In this document: positions 43,370 through 51,019 of the stretch, in pieces | Layout of the letters: the number at the start of each line of letters is the position of its first letter | Numbering within the stretch: position 1 is the first letter of the stretch | DNA from: Dryocola clanedunensis | GTDB lineage: Bacteria; Pseudomonadota; Gammaproteobacteria; Enterobacterales; Enterobacteriaceae | Direction: 5' to 3' (one strand) | Assembly: GCF_025215155.1 (NCBI RefSeq) | Contig: NZ_JALHAM010000122.1 | DNA: 64,000 bases | Notes under the pieces: model-generated | The model's database searches: none | What the model saw: only the letters and a program-made list of their open reading frames with translations | Told to the model about the DNA's origin: nothing | Made by a program: the position numbers and the translations under genes

Positions 43370-44363
43370 CTGTCACTCTCCGTTGACGGAAAATCAGCGC
43401 CAGGAACCACGGGCCGCCCAGCAGGCTGGTCAACAGGCCGACCGGCATTTCCGCCGGTGCAACCAGGGTGCGGGCGAGCGTATCGGCGACCAGCAGCAGT
43501 ATCGCACCCGCCAGTACCGAGCCGGGGATCAGCCAGCGGTGATCGGCACCCAGCCACATTCTCACCAGGTGAGGAATGACCAGCCCGACAAAACCTATAA
43601 CGCCGCTCACCGCGACGGCTGCCGCAACCAGCAGGGCGCTGAGCACCAGCAGTTGCCGCTGGGTACGCTTGACGTCGACTCCCAGATAATGAGCCTCTTC
43701 ATCACCAAGCTGGAGGAGGTTCAGCCGTGAGCAGAGGTAAGCGATACCCAGAGAGGCGGGAAGCACAAGAGAGGCCGTGGCGAGCAGCGTTGACCACTGC
43801 GCCTGGCCCAGGCTGCCCATGCCCCACAGCGACAGCTGGCGAAGCTGGGCGTCGTTACTGACCCATGAAAGCACGCCAACCGCCGCACCGCAGAGGGCGT
43901 TAATAGCGATGCCAACCAGCAGCAGTCGTGACAGGCTATTACTGCCCTGGCGACTTAAGACAAAAATCGCCAACGTGACGACGAGACTGCCAACAAACGC
44001 CGCTAGCATTGGGGCGTATAGCGCCAGTACGGCGGGCAACGCCAGAGGCAAAACGACCGACAGGCCAACGGCAAGCGCGGCACCGCTGCTGATACCTAGC
44101 AGCCCAGGATCCGCCAGAGGATTACGGAACAGCCCCTGCATAACACAGCCGGAAAGCGCCAGTGCGCCCCCTATCAGCGCAGCCAGCAGCACGCGCGGCA
44201 GACGGATATTCAGCCAGATGTGACGAAACGCTTCATCATGTGCCTGCCACAGCACGGCAATCGACAGACGCATTGCCCCCAGGTTGGTGGCAATCAGCGC
44301 CAGCGCCAGCAGCACCAGCCCCATAGCCCAAAGAGCATGGCCAGGGAGAGGGCGTTTAATCAC
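43362..44363 (-). CDS. hmuU: Haemin ABC transporter permease HmuU
   Basis: A 333-residue FecCD-family permease with about ten helices; LPRVLLAALIGGALALSG and GVIGFVGLVIPHLVRM are the conserved blocks. It starts within the hmuT stop (4-bp ATGA overlap), so translation is coupled. Confidence 0.95.
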   Translation of the reverse strand: MIKRPLPGHALWAMGLVLLALALIATNLGAMRLSIAVLWQAHDEAFRHIWLNIRLPRVLLAALIGGALALSGCVMQGLFRNPLADPGLLGISSGAALAVGLSVVLPLALPAVLALYAPMLAAFVGSLVVTLAIFVLSRQGSNSLSRLLLVGIAINALCGAAVGVLSWVSNDAQLRQLSLWGMGSLGQAQWSTLLATASLVLPASLGIAYLCSRLNLLQLGDEEAHYLGVDVKRTQRQLLVLSALLVAAAVAVSGVIGFVGLVIPHLVRMWLGADHRWLIPGSVLAGAILLLVADTLARTLVAPAEMPVGLLTSLLGGPWFLALIFRQRRVTDG

Positions 44364-45175
44364 GGCAGCCGCTCCGCTTTTTGACGCAGCGTGACAATAG
44401 CGTCCGGCGTTTGCAGGCCGAAGCCGAGCAGCGCCATGTCATCCACGACCAGCAGCTGACGGTTTTTCCCCGCCGGAGTTTGCGCCAGACCCGGCAGCGT
44501 CCAGACGTTGTTTTCCCCTCCGAGCGTTCTGACCCCATCAGCCGTGATCAGCACCAGCTGCGGCTGGCTTGCGATGACCCCTTCCTGGGACAGCGGCTGA
44601 TAGCGCTTAAAGCCCTGCATCGCGTTTTGCAGCCCGGCGGCCCGAATGGCGGCGTCGGCAGCCGTTTCCTGTCCGGCAGCCATCGCGCTCATCCCACCGT
44701 GACTCATAATGAACAGCACTTTGACGGGCAGCGATCGTGTGGGTACCGAGGCCAGTTTATCGCTGATTTCTTTGCGTAAAGCCGCACCTTCTGGAGATTT
44801 ACCCAGCGCTTTTGCTACGGCGGCAATTTTGCCGTCAATGCCGCTGAGCGAGTTTTCAGCAGGAATGGTGACCACTTCAACTTTGCTTGTCGCAACCTGC
44901 TCCAGCGCCAGCGAAGGCTTTGCCTGCGCGCTCGCCAGCACAAGCGTAGGCCGCATGGCGAGAATGCCCTCTGCGTTTAGCTGGCGCATATACCCGACAT
45001 CCGGCAGCCTCGCAGCTGCCGCCGGATGCAGGCTGGTGCTGTCGCGGGCAACCAGCTCGCTGCCCGCTCCCAGCGCCCAGGCGATCTCCGTTACATCGCC
45101 GCCAATCGTGACCACGCGCTCCTGAGCACCCGCAAGCATCGGCAGTGCGAGCAGGGCGGCTAACCAACGTTTCAT
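44360..45175 (-). CDS. hmuT: Periplasmic haemin-binding protein HmuT
   Basis: A 271-residue binding protein. The signal peptide MKRWLAALLALPMLAGA is probably cut before Gln18. The BtuF/FhuD-like class III binding-protein fold shows RVVTIGGDVTEIAWALG and Tyr in DVGYMRQLNAEGI, the usual haem-ligand region. It overlaps hmuS by 4 bp. Confidence 0.95.
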   Translation of the reverse strand: MKRWLAALLALPMLAGAQERVVTIGGDVTEIAWALGAGSELVARDSTSLHPAAAARLPDVGYMRQLNAEGILAMRPTLVLASAQAKPSLALEQVATSKVEVVTIPAENSLSGIDGKIAAVAKALGKSPEGAALRKEISDKLASVPTRSLPVKVLFIMSHGGMSAMAAGQETAADAAIRAAGLQNAMQGFKRYQPLSQEGVIASQPQLVLITADGVRTLGGENNVWTLPGLAQTPAGKNRQLLVVDDMALLGFGLQTPDAIVTLRQKAERLP

Positions 45176-46203
45176 GCCGCAAGCCCTTTGTCAGTCAATG
45201 CTGCCAGCTGAGTGCGCCACTGCCGCTGCTCCGGCTGGCCCTCGGTACGCTGACCGTAAAGCTGCGCGATCTGCGTACCGTCGGCGGCAAACAGCTCCAG
45301 GCTGGTGACGAAACCGTCGCCGCTCGGTTTGCGGGTGATCCAGCTTTCCGCGATGGTGTCCGCCATCAGGTGCAGGGTGAACTGAGGGTTGAAGATGTTG
45401 ATCCAGTTGTCCATCGGCACCAGTTTTTCCACGACGCCGGTGAAAATCTGTACCGCACCACGGTTGCCGACAAAAATCATAATCTCGTTTTGATCCTGCA
45501 ACGCCAGTGACAGAAGCTGCTCCAGCGCGCCATTATCAACCTGCTGAGCCAGATCGTCTGTCACCAGATGGAACGCCTGCTGGCGCGTCAGCCGGTGGCG
45601 CTTAAGCAGGCCGAAGAACTGGTGAACGTCGTTCATGCTGCGCCATTCTTCCTCAACCAGGCGAGCATCCGCCGCCGGAGACATCACGCTTTCTTCTGCC
45701 TTCTGCAAAGCCAGCGCCGGATTATCCGCAAAGATAAACTTCGCCAGTACCTGGCCCCAGGCGCTGAAGTCGGTGTTATCCGTGGTGTAGACCTTCAGTA
45801 GCGCATCCCCCTGGTGGTCAAAGAACTGAAGACTCTGACGTTCACCGCGGGCGGTGGCTTCGCGGACGTGAAACGCGCTTGCCCACTGATTCAGAAACAG
45901 ACGCAGATCCAGCGCACGTGGATTCAGCACCAGGCCCGCATGGCCTTCAAGGTGCTGGTTTTCATAGCGTCCGACCTGCTCGTGTACCGCATATTCATTG
46001 CGGCAAATGGATTTGGTTTCCCCCACGCTTTCCAGCGCCGCCAGGATCTCGCGGGCTTCACCTTTCAGGCGCCAGGCGTCATGCCCGACCCGGGAATGGG
46101 TTAACTCGGCTTCGCTGATGTTCATCCGTTTTGCGATGTCGCGTGCATATTGCTTAGGGTGCTGCTGTTTAAGCTGCAGCCACTCTTCATAACGTTGCGT
46201 CAT
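45172..46203 (-). CDS. hmuS: Haemin-degrading/transfer factor HmuS
   Basis: A 343-residue cytoplasmic protein of the HemS/ChuS/HmuS family, made of two repeated halves. It takes haem from the importer and degrades it or passes it on. Residues include the N-terminal MTQRYEEWLQLKQQHPKQ and a central NEYAVHEQVG containing the conserved His. ATG 46203 follows AAGGAG; a reading to 46254 would overlap the end of hmuR. Confidence 0.94.
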   Translation of the reverse strand: MTQRYEEWLQLKQQHPKQYARDIAKRMNISEAELTHSRVGHDAWRLKGEAREILAALESVGETKSICRNEYAVHEQVGRYENQHLEGHAGLVLNPRALDLRLFLNQWASAFHVREATARGERQSLQFFDHQGDALLKVYTTDNTDFSAWGQVLAKFIFADNPALALQKAEESVMSPAADARLVEEEWRSMNDVHQFFGLLKRHRLTRQQAFHLVTDDLAQQVDNGALEQLLSLALQDQNEIMIFVGNRGAVQIFTGVVEKLVPMDNWINIFNPQFTLHLMADTIAESWITRKPSGDGFVTSLELFAADGTQIAQLYGQRTEGQPEQRQWRTQLAALTDKGLAA

Positions 46204-46213
46204 GCGATACTCC

Positions 46214-48190
46214 TTACCATTGATAACTAACGAATAACTTACCGTTACGGCCATCCTGAGGAAGGCCCTGTGGCGACCAGTACTCTTTATCGAAAGCGTT
46301 GCCGAACACCAGAGATGTTGTCAGGCCGCGCCATGCCTGCTGGCCGCGATAGCTGACGTAAAAATCATTCACGCCGTAGCCTGGCTGCTCGCTGTAGCTG
46401 CTGCTGATATGCGTCGATCGCTCTGCAAAGGTGCCTACCCAGCCAACGGAGAAGCCGCTCTGCGCCACCGGAATATCCAGGATGCTGGTGACGGTGTCCG
46501 GGTTGAGGCTGGAGATCCAGTCGCCGGTATCCCTGTCTTTACCGCGTGTACGGTTGTAGGCCAGGTCCAGGCTGAACAGATCGCTGGTGTACCTGGCCAT
46601 CATGTCCCAGCCCCAGATTTTCGCGTCAGGAACGTTGTACGACATGGTGGTTGCTTTCGCGAAGTCCACGGTGGTTGAAATATAGTCCCTGGCGTTGGTG
46701 TCGAAGTAGCTGGCTTTAAACTCAATGCCGTCGTTGGCGAGCATCAGGTCATCAAAGCGCAGGCCGAATCCATACTCCTGCGTCTCATTGGTTTCCGGGC
46801 GCAGGTTCGGGTTTGGCACCCAGTAGTTGGTGTAAAACGATCCAATTGAGAAGTGTTTGGCATCGTTGTACATCTCGCCCATGGTAGGCGCACGGAAGGC
46901 CTGGGCGTAGGAGCCAAACAGCATTAACCAGTCGGTTGGCGTGATGGATACCGCGCCGCGGGATGACCATTTATCCGCGTCCACGTCGTCGTAACCGTCG
47001 CTGCTGCCGCTGTAATTGTCATAACGTGTACCGGCGAGCAGGGAAACAGGGAGGTCGCGCAGGGTGATTTCGTCCTGCAACCAGCCCGAACTAAAGTCGA
47101 TCTTAGCCTGCGGAAAACCGGTGGTATTGCCGGCAGGGTTCTGCTGCTGGCGGTAGTATTCGCCGCCGTAGGTCAGCAGGTGCGCGGCGAAACTGTCGGT
47201 AAACAGGTGGCTGCGGTTTTCAACCTTACCGCCTTTAGTCGTTTGTTTACGGAATTCACCCTCGTCTGTCGGCGTCTGGGCGTTGATGCGCGCTTCGGAC
47301 CAGTAGGCCGTAGCGTCAGCGTTCAGCCAGTCGTTATCCCGCGGCCCAAGGTGGTATTTAAGCTGGGCGTCACGCTGGATGGTTGAGCGGTTCGCCATTG
47401 GATTTGAATCGGTTGCGTCTGTCGTTTGCGGATTTTTTGGCTCCAGCGCGTCGTTGTTGTAATAGCGCAGAGAGCCAGAGAGGGACTGGGCCGAGTCAAT
47501 ACGCCAGGTGCCTTTGGTCAGGAAGTTGCTGATATTTTCATCGTTAGGTGCGGTTTCGCCATCGCTCTGCCGGATATCTCCACGATCGCGGCTGGACCAG
47601 GCCACTACGCCGTCGAGATCGTCGGTTCGGCCAAAGGCGCTGGCACCCATGCCAATACTATGGTCGCCCGTAGCGCCAGTCCCAAACACGCGGTATCCGC
47701 TGTTCTGCCCATCAAAGAGCAGATCGCTTGCATCAGCCGTTTCATAAGAGATGACGCCGCCCAGCGCGCCGCTGCCATACAGCAGGGCGCCAGGGCCGCG
47801 GACGATCTCAACGCGTTTGACCAGCGCGGGATCTAAAAAGGTGCTGTTCAGATGCCCGGTGTCGGTTCCCTGACGTATGCCATCAACCAGTATCAGTACG
47901 CCACGACGATCGTAGCCGCGCATTGAAACATCCTGGCCGTTGGTGCGTCCGCTTCCGGAAAGGGTAATACCGGGGACTTTGCGCAGCATATCGGCTGCCG
48001 AAGAAGCGGTCTGGCCTTCCGGCGTGTCCGCGTCGAGCACGCTGACCATCATCGGTGCTTCAAACGTACTGCGTTCGTTCCCGGTAGCAACAACGGTGAC
48101 CTGATCGTCTGCTGCTACGGCGGGCAGGGCAGTGAACACCGCAACGGTCAAAAGAGACAGGCGGAATTCGGCTGTGTGTAAAAATGGCAT
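46214..48190 (-). CDS. hmuR: TonB-dependent haemin receptor HmuR/HemR
   Basis: A 658-residue outer-membrane receptor. A signal peptide (MPFLHTAEFRLSLLTVAVF..., cut near ALPAVA) is followed by a TonB box region (DQVTVVATG), the plug domain, and a 22-stranded barrel with the haem-receptor motifs FRAP and NPNL around residues 430-470, and a terminal aromatic (SYQW). It brings haem across the outer membrane with TonB energy. ATG 48190 has GGAGAG upstream. It is preceded by hemP and the Fur box, so the operon is iron-repressed. Confidence 0.95.
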   Translation of the reverse strand: MPFLHTAEFRLSLLTVAVFTALPAVAADDQVTVVATGNERSTFEAPMMVSVLDADTPEGQTASSAADMLRKVPGITLSGSGRTNGQDVSMRGYDRRGVLILVDGIRQGTDTGHLNSTFLDPALVKRVEIVRGPGALLYGSGALGGVISYETADASDLLFDGQNSGYRVFGTGATGDHSIGMGASAFGRTDDLDGVVAWSSRDRGDIRQSDGETAPNDENISNFLTKGTWRIDSAQSLSGSLRYYNNDALEPKNPQTTDATDSNPMANRSTIQRDAQLKYHLGPRDNDWLNADATAYWSEARINAQTPTDEGEFRKQTTKGGKVENRSHLFTDSFAAHLLTYGGEYYRQQQNPAGNTTGFPQAKIDFSSGWLQDEITLRDLPVSLLAGTRYDNYSGSSDGYDDVDADKWSSRGAVSITPTDWLMLFGSYAQAFRAPTMGEMYNDAKHFSIGSFYTNYWVPNPNLRPETNETQEYGFGLRFDDLMLANDGIEFKASYFDTNARDYISTTVDFAKATTMSYNVPDAKIWGWDMMARYTSDLFSLDLAYNRTRGKDRDTGDWISSLNPDTVTSILDIPVAQSGFSVGWVGTFAERSTHISSSYSEQPGYGVNDFYVSYRGQQAWRGLTTSLVFGNAFDKEYWSPQGLPQDGRNGKLFVSYQW

Positions 48191-48269
48191 AGCGCAACTC
48201 TCCATGAGGAACAATAAGCGCTGGCTGCCTGGGGATGACCTGGGTGGCTTGCGAAAAGAAATTTGCTTT

Positions 48270-48443
48270 TTATTTAGTCAGGATTAATTTCCCAGCCTGG
48301 GTCTGGCGCAACAGATATTGCTGGCCCTGGTGGACAATCACAACTCGACCGTCAGAACCGAGCAGAGCTTTACTGTCGATATGACGAGGTTCTGCCGCAG
48401 GCTGCGGGCGGGTAGAAGTGAAAGGTTTGTCCATACGATCCAT
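48270..48443 (-). CDS. hemP: Haemin uptake protein HemP (YdiE-like)
   Basis: A 57-residue HemP/HmuP-family protein, similar to E. coli YdiE, with the conserved C-terminus YLLRQTQAGKLILTK and S-x-x-LLGSDG in the middle. Family members promote hmu receptor expression or haem uptake. ATG 48443 is chosen; ATG 48434 is a close alternative, and a TTG at 48461 lies too near the expected transcript start. It is probably the first gene of the hmu transcript. Confidence 0.85.
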   Translation of the reverse strand: MDRMDKPFTSTRPQPAAEPRHIDSKALLGSDGRVVIVHQGQQYLLRQTQAGKLILTK

Positions 48444-48468
48444 TCTGTTTGCAAATGACAATTAATGT

Positions 48469-48487
48469 AACAATGATAATCATTATC
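48469..48487 (-). promoter_or_regulatory. Fur box upstream of hemP-hmuRSTUV
   Basis: ATGATAATCATTATC matches 15 consecutive positions of the 19-bp Fur consensus and is itself palindromic. A candidate promoter (TTGATA, then ATTAAT 17 bp on) overlaps it on the minus strand. Iron repression of the haem-uptake genes is the expected effect. Confidence 0.9.
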
Positions 48488-48607
48488 AATAAACTTTATT
48501 GCAGCATCAAGCGTTATTTGTAAGAAAAATGTGAATGGATCAATTTTGAGCGAAGAGAGGAAAAAGGCGGATGTGCTTTCGCCAATCCGCGCTGTAAGGA
48601 AGCATTG

Positions 48608-48641
48608 AGTAGGATGGATAAGCGTAAGCGTCATCCACCAT
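48608..48641. repeat. REP-like element
   Basis: GTAGGATGGATAAGCG / TAAGCGTCATCCACCAT, a single REP-type inverted unit between hemP and aroH. Confidence 0.6.
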
Positions 48642-48646
48642 GAAAC

Positions 48647-49693
48647 TTAAAAACGGCTGCCGGCGGCCTCTGCCAGCATTGCCAGCAGGGTTTCTGTATC
48701 TTCCCAGCTCAGGCAAGGGTCGGTGATGGACTGTCCATATTTAAGCGGCTGTCCGGCAACGATTTTCTGCGTGCCTTCGAGGATAAAACTTTCAGCCATG
48801 ATCCCCGCAATCGCGCGTGAGCCGTTGCGGATCTGGTTGCAGACGTCTTCACAGACTTCCAGCTGGCGGCGGTGCTGTTTCTGGCAGTTGCCGTGGCTGA
48901 AATCGACAACCAGCTGCTCCGGCAGGTCAAACTCCTGCAGGCTGTCGCAGGCGGTGGCGATATCTGCCGCGTGATAATTCGGCTGTTTGCCCCCGCGCAT
49001 GATCACATGGCCGTACGGGTTGCCGCTGGTCTGGTAAATCGTCATCTGGCCGTGTTTGTCCGGAGACAGGAACATATGGCTGGCACGGGCAGCGCGAATG
49101 GCATCTATCGCGATACGGGTATTGCCGTCAGTGCCGTTTTTAAAACCGACCGGGCAGGAGAGCGCAGAGGCCATTTCACGGTGGATCTGGCTTTCCGTCG
49201 TGCGTGCTCCAATGGCGCCCCAGCTGATTAAATCGGCAATAAACTGGCCGATCACCATATCCAGAAACTCTGTCGCCGTCGGTACGCCCAGTTCGTTAAC
49301 CTGCAACAGCAGACGGCGGGCTTGCTCAATACCGTGATTCACGCGATAGCTGCCGTTCAGCTCCGGGTCGGAGATAAGCCCTTTCCAGCCCACCACGGTA
49401 CGCGGTTTTTCGAAATAGGTACGCATCACGATTTCGAGGCGGTCACCATGTTTCTGGCGCATAGTTTCGAGACGGCGGGCGTAATCCATAGCCGCGTCCA
49501 GATCGTGAATAGAGCATGGCCCCACAATCACCAACAGGCGATTATCTTCACCGTTCAGGATTTTTTCGATGCGGCGGCGGGAGGCGATGACATTTTGTGC
49601 CACCTCAGGCGAAACGGGTAAACGATCGGCAAGTTCTGCGGGTGTAATCAAACTGTCGATGCGCGCGGTTCGCAGTTCATCTGTTTTATTCAT
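48647..49693 (-). CDS. aroH: Trp-sensitive DAHP synthase
   Basis: A 348-residue 3-deoxy-7-phosphoheptulonate synthase, the first step of the shikimate pathway, from phosphoenolpyruvate and erythrose 4-phosphate. The length and N-terminus MNKTDELRTARIDSLITPAEL match AroH, the tryptophan-inhibited isoenzyme. GPCSIHD and DFSHGNCQK are the metal/substrate blocks. ATG 49693 is the family start; the frame extends 24 codons upstream. A TrpR operator lies 150 bp upstream. Confidence 0.96.
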   Translation of the reverse strand: MNKTDELRTARIDSLITPAELADRLPVSPEVAQNVIASRRRIEKILNGEDNRLLVIVGPCSIHDLDAAMDYARRLETMRQKHGDRLEIVMRTYFEKPRTVVGWKGLISDPELNGSYRVNHGIEQARRLLLQVNELGVPTATEFLDMVIGQFIADLISWGAIGARTTESQIHREMASALSCPVGFKNGTDGNTRIAIDAIRAARASHMFLSPDKHGQMTIYQTSGNPYGHVIMRGGKQPNYHAADIATACDSLQEFDLPEQLVVDFSHGNCQKQHRRQLEVCEDVCNQIRNGSRAIAGIMAESFILEGTQKIVAGQPLKYGQSITDPCLSWEDTETLLAMLAEAAGSRF

Positions 49694-49842
49694 TGTGTGT
49701 CTCAGAAATTTTTGTCTTCTGCACGGCGAGAGTGCCGGGAAGTGATGGCGATCACGATAAACCAATTTATGCCGATTTCAACCGCACAAAGGGAATAACG
49801 CCATCGCAATCTGCCTATCCTGACATACAATGCAAATCTTGT

Positions 49843-49860
49843 GTACTAGTTTCTTAGTAC
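49843..49860 (-). promoter_or_regulatory. TrpR operator of aroH
   Basis: GTACTAGTTTCTTAGTAC has arms GTACTA/TAGTAC and matches the Trp repressor consensus. It overlaps the stop codon of ppsR (49854-49856). AroH is a TrpR-regulated gene in E. coli. Confidence 0.85.
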
Positions 49861-50687
49861 ATGCGACGATTCAGGCCCATGATATCCAGAATCTTTGTCG
49901 CCATCTCCTCAACGGAAAAGTTCGTGCTGTTGAGGTAGCGGATCTGGTTTTTGCGGAACAGGGCCTCAACCTCGGCCACTTCCATGCGGCACTGGCGCAT
50001 GGAAGCATAGCGGCTGTTCTCACGGCGCTCCTCACGGATGGCCGCGAGACGTTCAGGATTAATCGTCAGGCCGAACAATTTGTGCTGAAGCGGCTTCAGC
50101 TCGGCAGGAAGCTGAATATTGTCCATATCGTCGGCGATAAACGGGTAGTTTGCGGCGCGGATACCAAACTGCATGGCGAGGTACAAACTTGTTGGCGTTT
50201 TGCCACAGCGTGACACGCCCAGCAGGATAACCTGAGCCTGATCGAGGTTGCGCATTGAAATGCCGTCATCATGGGCAAGCGTGTAGTCAATGGCGGCGAT
50301 CCTGGCGTCATATTTAATTAAATTGCCGGGATTCAGGCCGTGGGTACGGTGGGCTATCGGCGTCGGGTCGAGCTTAAGCTCTTGCTGTAAAGGTGCGACC
50401 AGCGCCTGAACGATATCCTGACAAAATCCTTCGCTTTGCACGATGATCTTGCGAATCTCAGGCAAAACGATGGAGTAGAACACCAGCGGGCGGATGCCAG
50501 TCTGTTGATAAATAGCATCTATTTGTTCTTTCACCGCTTTGGCGCGGCTTTCATTTTCAACAAAGGGGAGCGTAATACTGTTGATGGCGACGGGAAACTG
50601 GGACATGACCGCATGGCCAAGGACTTCGGCAGTAATAGCGGTGCCATCAGAAATATAAAAAACCTGTCGATCTACGGCGTTATCCAT
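49854..50687 (-). CDS. ppsR: PEP synthetase regulatory protein PpsR
   Basis: A 277-residue DUF299-family bifunctional enzyme that inactivates PEP synthetase by ADP-dependent threonine phosphorylation and reactivates it by phosphorolysis. The P-loop GVSRCGKT is at residues 157-164. It is divergent from its target ppsA, as in E. coli. Confidence 0.96.
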   Translation of the reverse strand: MDNAVDRQVFYISDGTAITAEVLGHAVMSQFPVAINSITLPFVENESRAKAVKEQIDAIYQQTGIRPLVFYSIVLPEIRKIIVQSEGFCQDIVQALVAPLQQELKLDPTPIAHRTHGLNPGNLIKYDARIAAIDYTLAHDDGISMRNLDQAQVILLGVSRCGKTPTSLYLAMQFGIRAANYPFIADDMDNIQLPAELKPLQHKLFGLTINPERLAAIREERRENSRYASMRQCRMEVAEVEALFRKNQIRYLNSTNFSVEEMATKILDIMGLNRRMY

Positions 50688-50915
50688 TTTTGTTCCTGTA
50701 ATTTTTCGGCAGTGGGCTAAAGCATAAATTAAAACAACGCACTCTGGGATAATCCTTATCGCAAATTGAAAAATGAACCACTGTTTTTATTTTTAATGAA
50801 ATGGGTAAGTCATTTATTTTGATAATGGTTACCCATAGTTAAGATAGGGATTAAATGAATAATCAACAAGTTAGCTAAGGGGCGATATTTCTGAAAAAGC
50901 CTGATTTTTATTTTG

Positions 50916-50930
50916 CTTGAACGATTCACC
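50916..50930. promoter_or_regulatory. Cra (FruR) site upstream of ppsA
   Basis: Read on the minus strand, GGTGAATCGTTCAAG fits the Cra consensus TGAAWCSNT. Cra activates ppsA in E. coli. The rest of the 50688-51019 gap is AT-rich and holds the divergent promoters. Confidence 0.75.
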
Positions 50931-51019
50931 CGTTTCACTCAACGGATGAATTATGGCAGGCTAATAACGATGTAATACGATTCTGGTACCCCTTCATTTA
51001 TCACAAAAGGATTGTCTCG

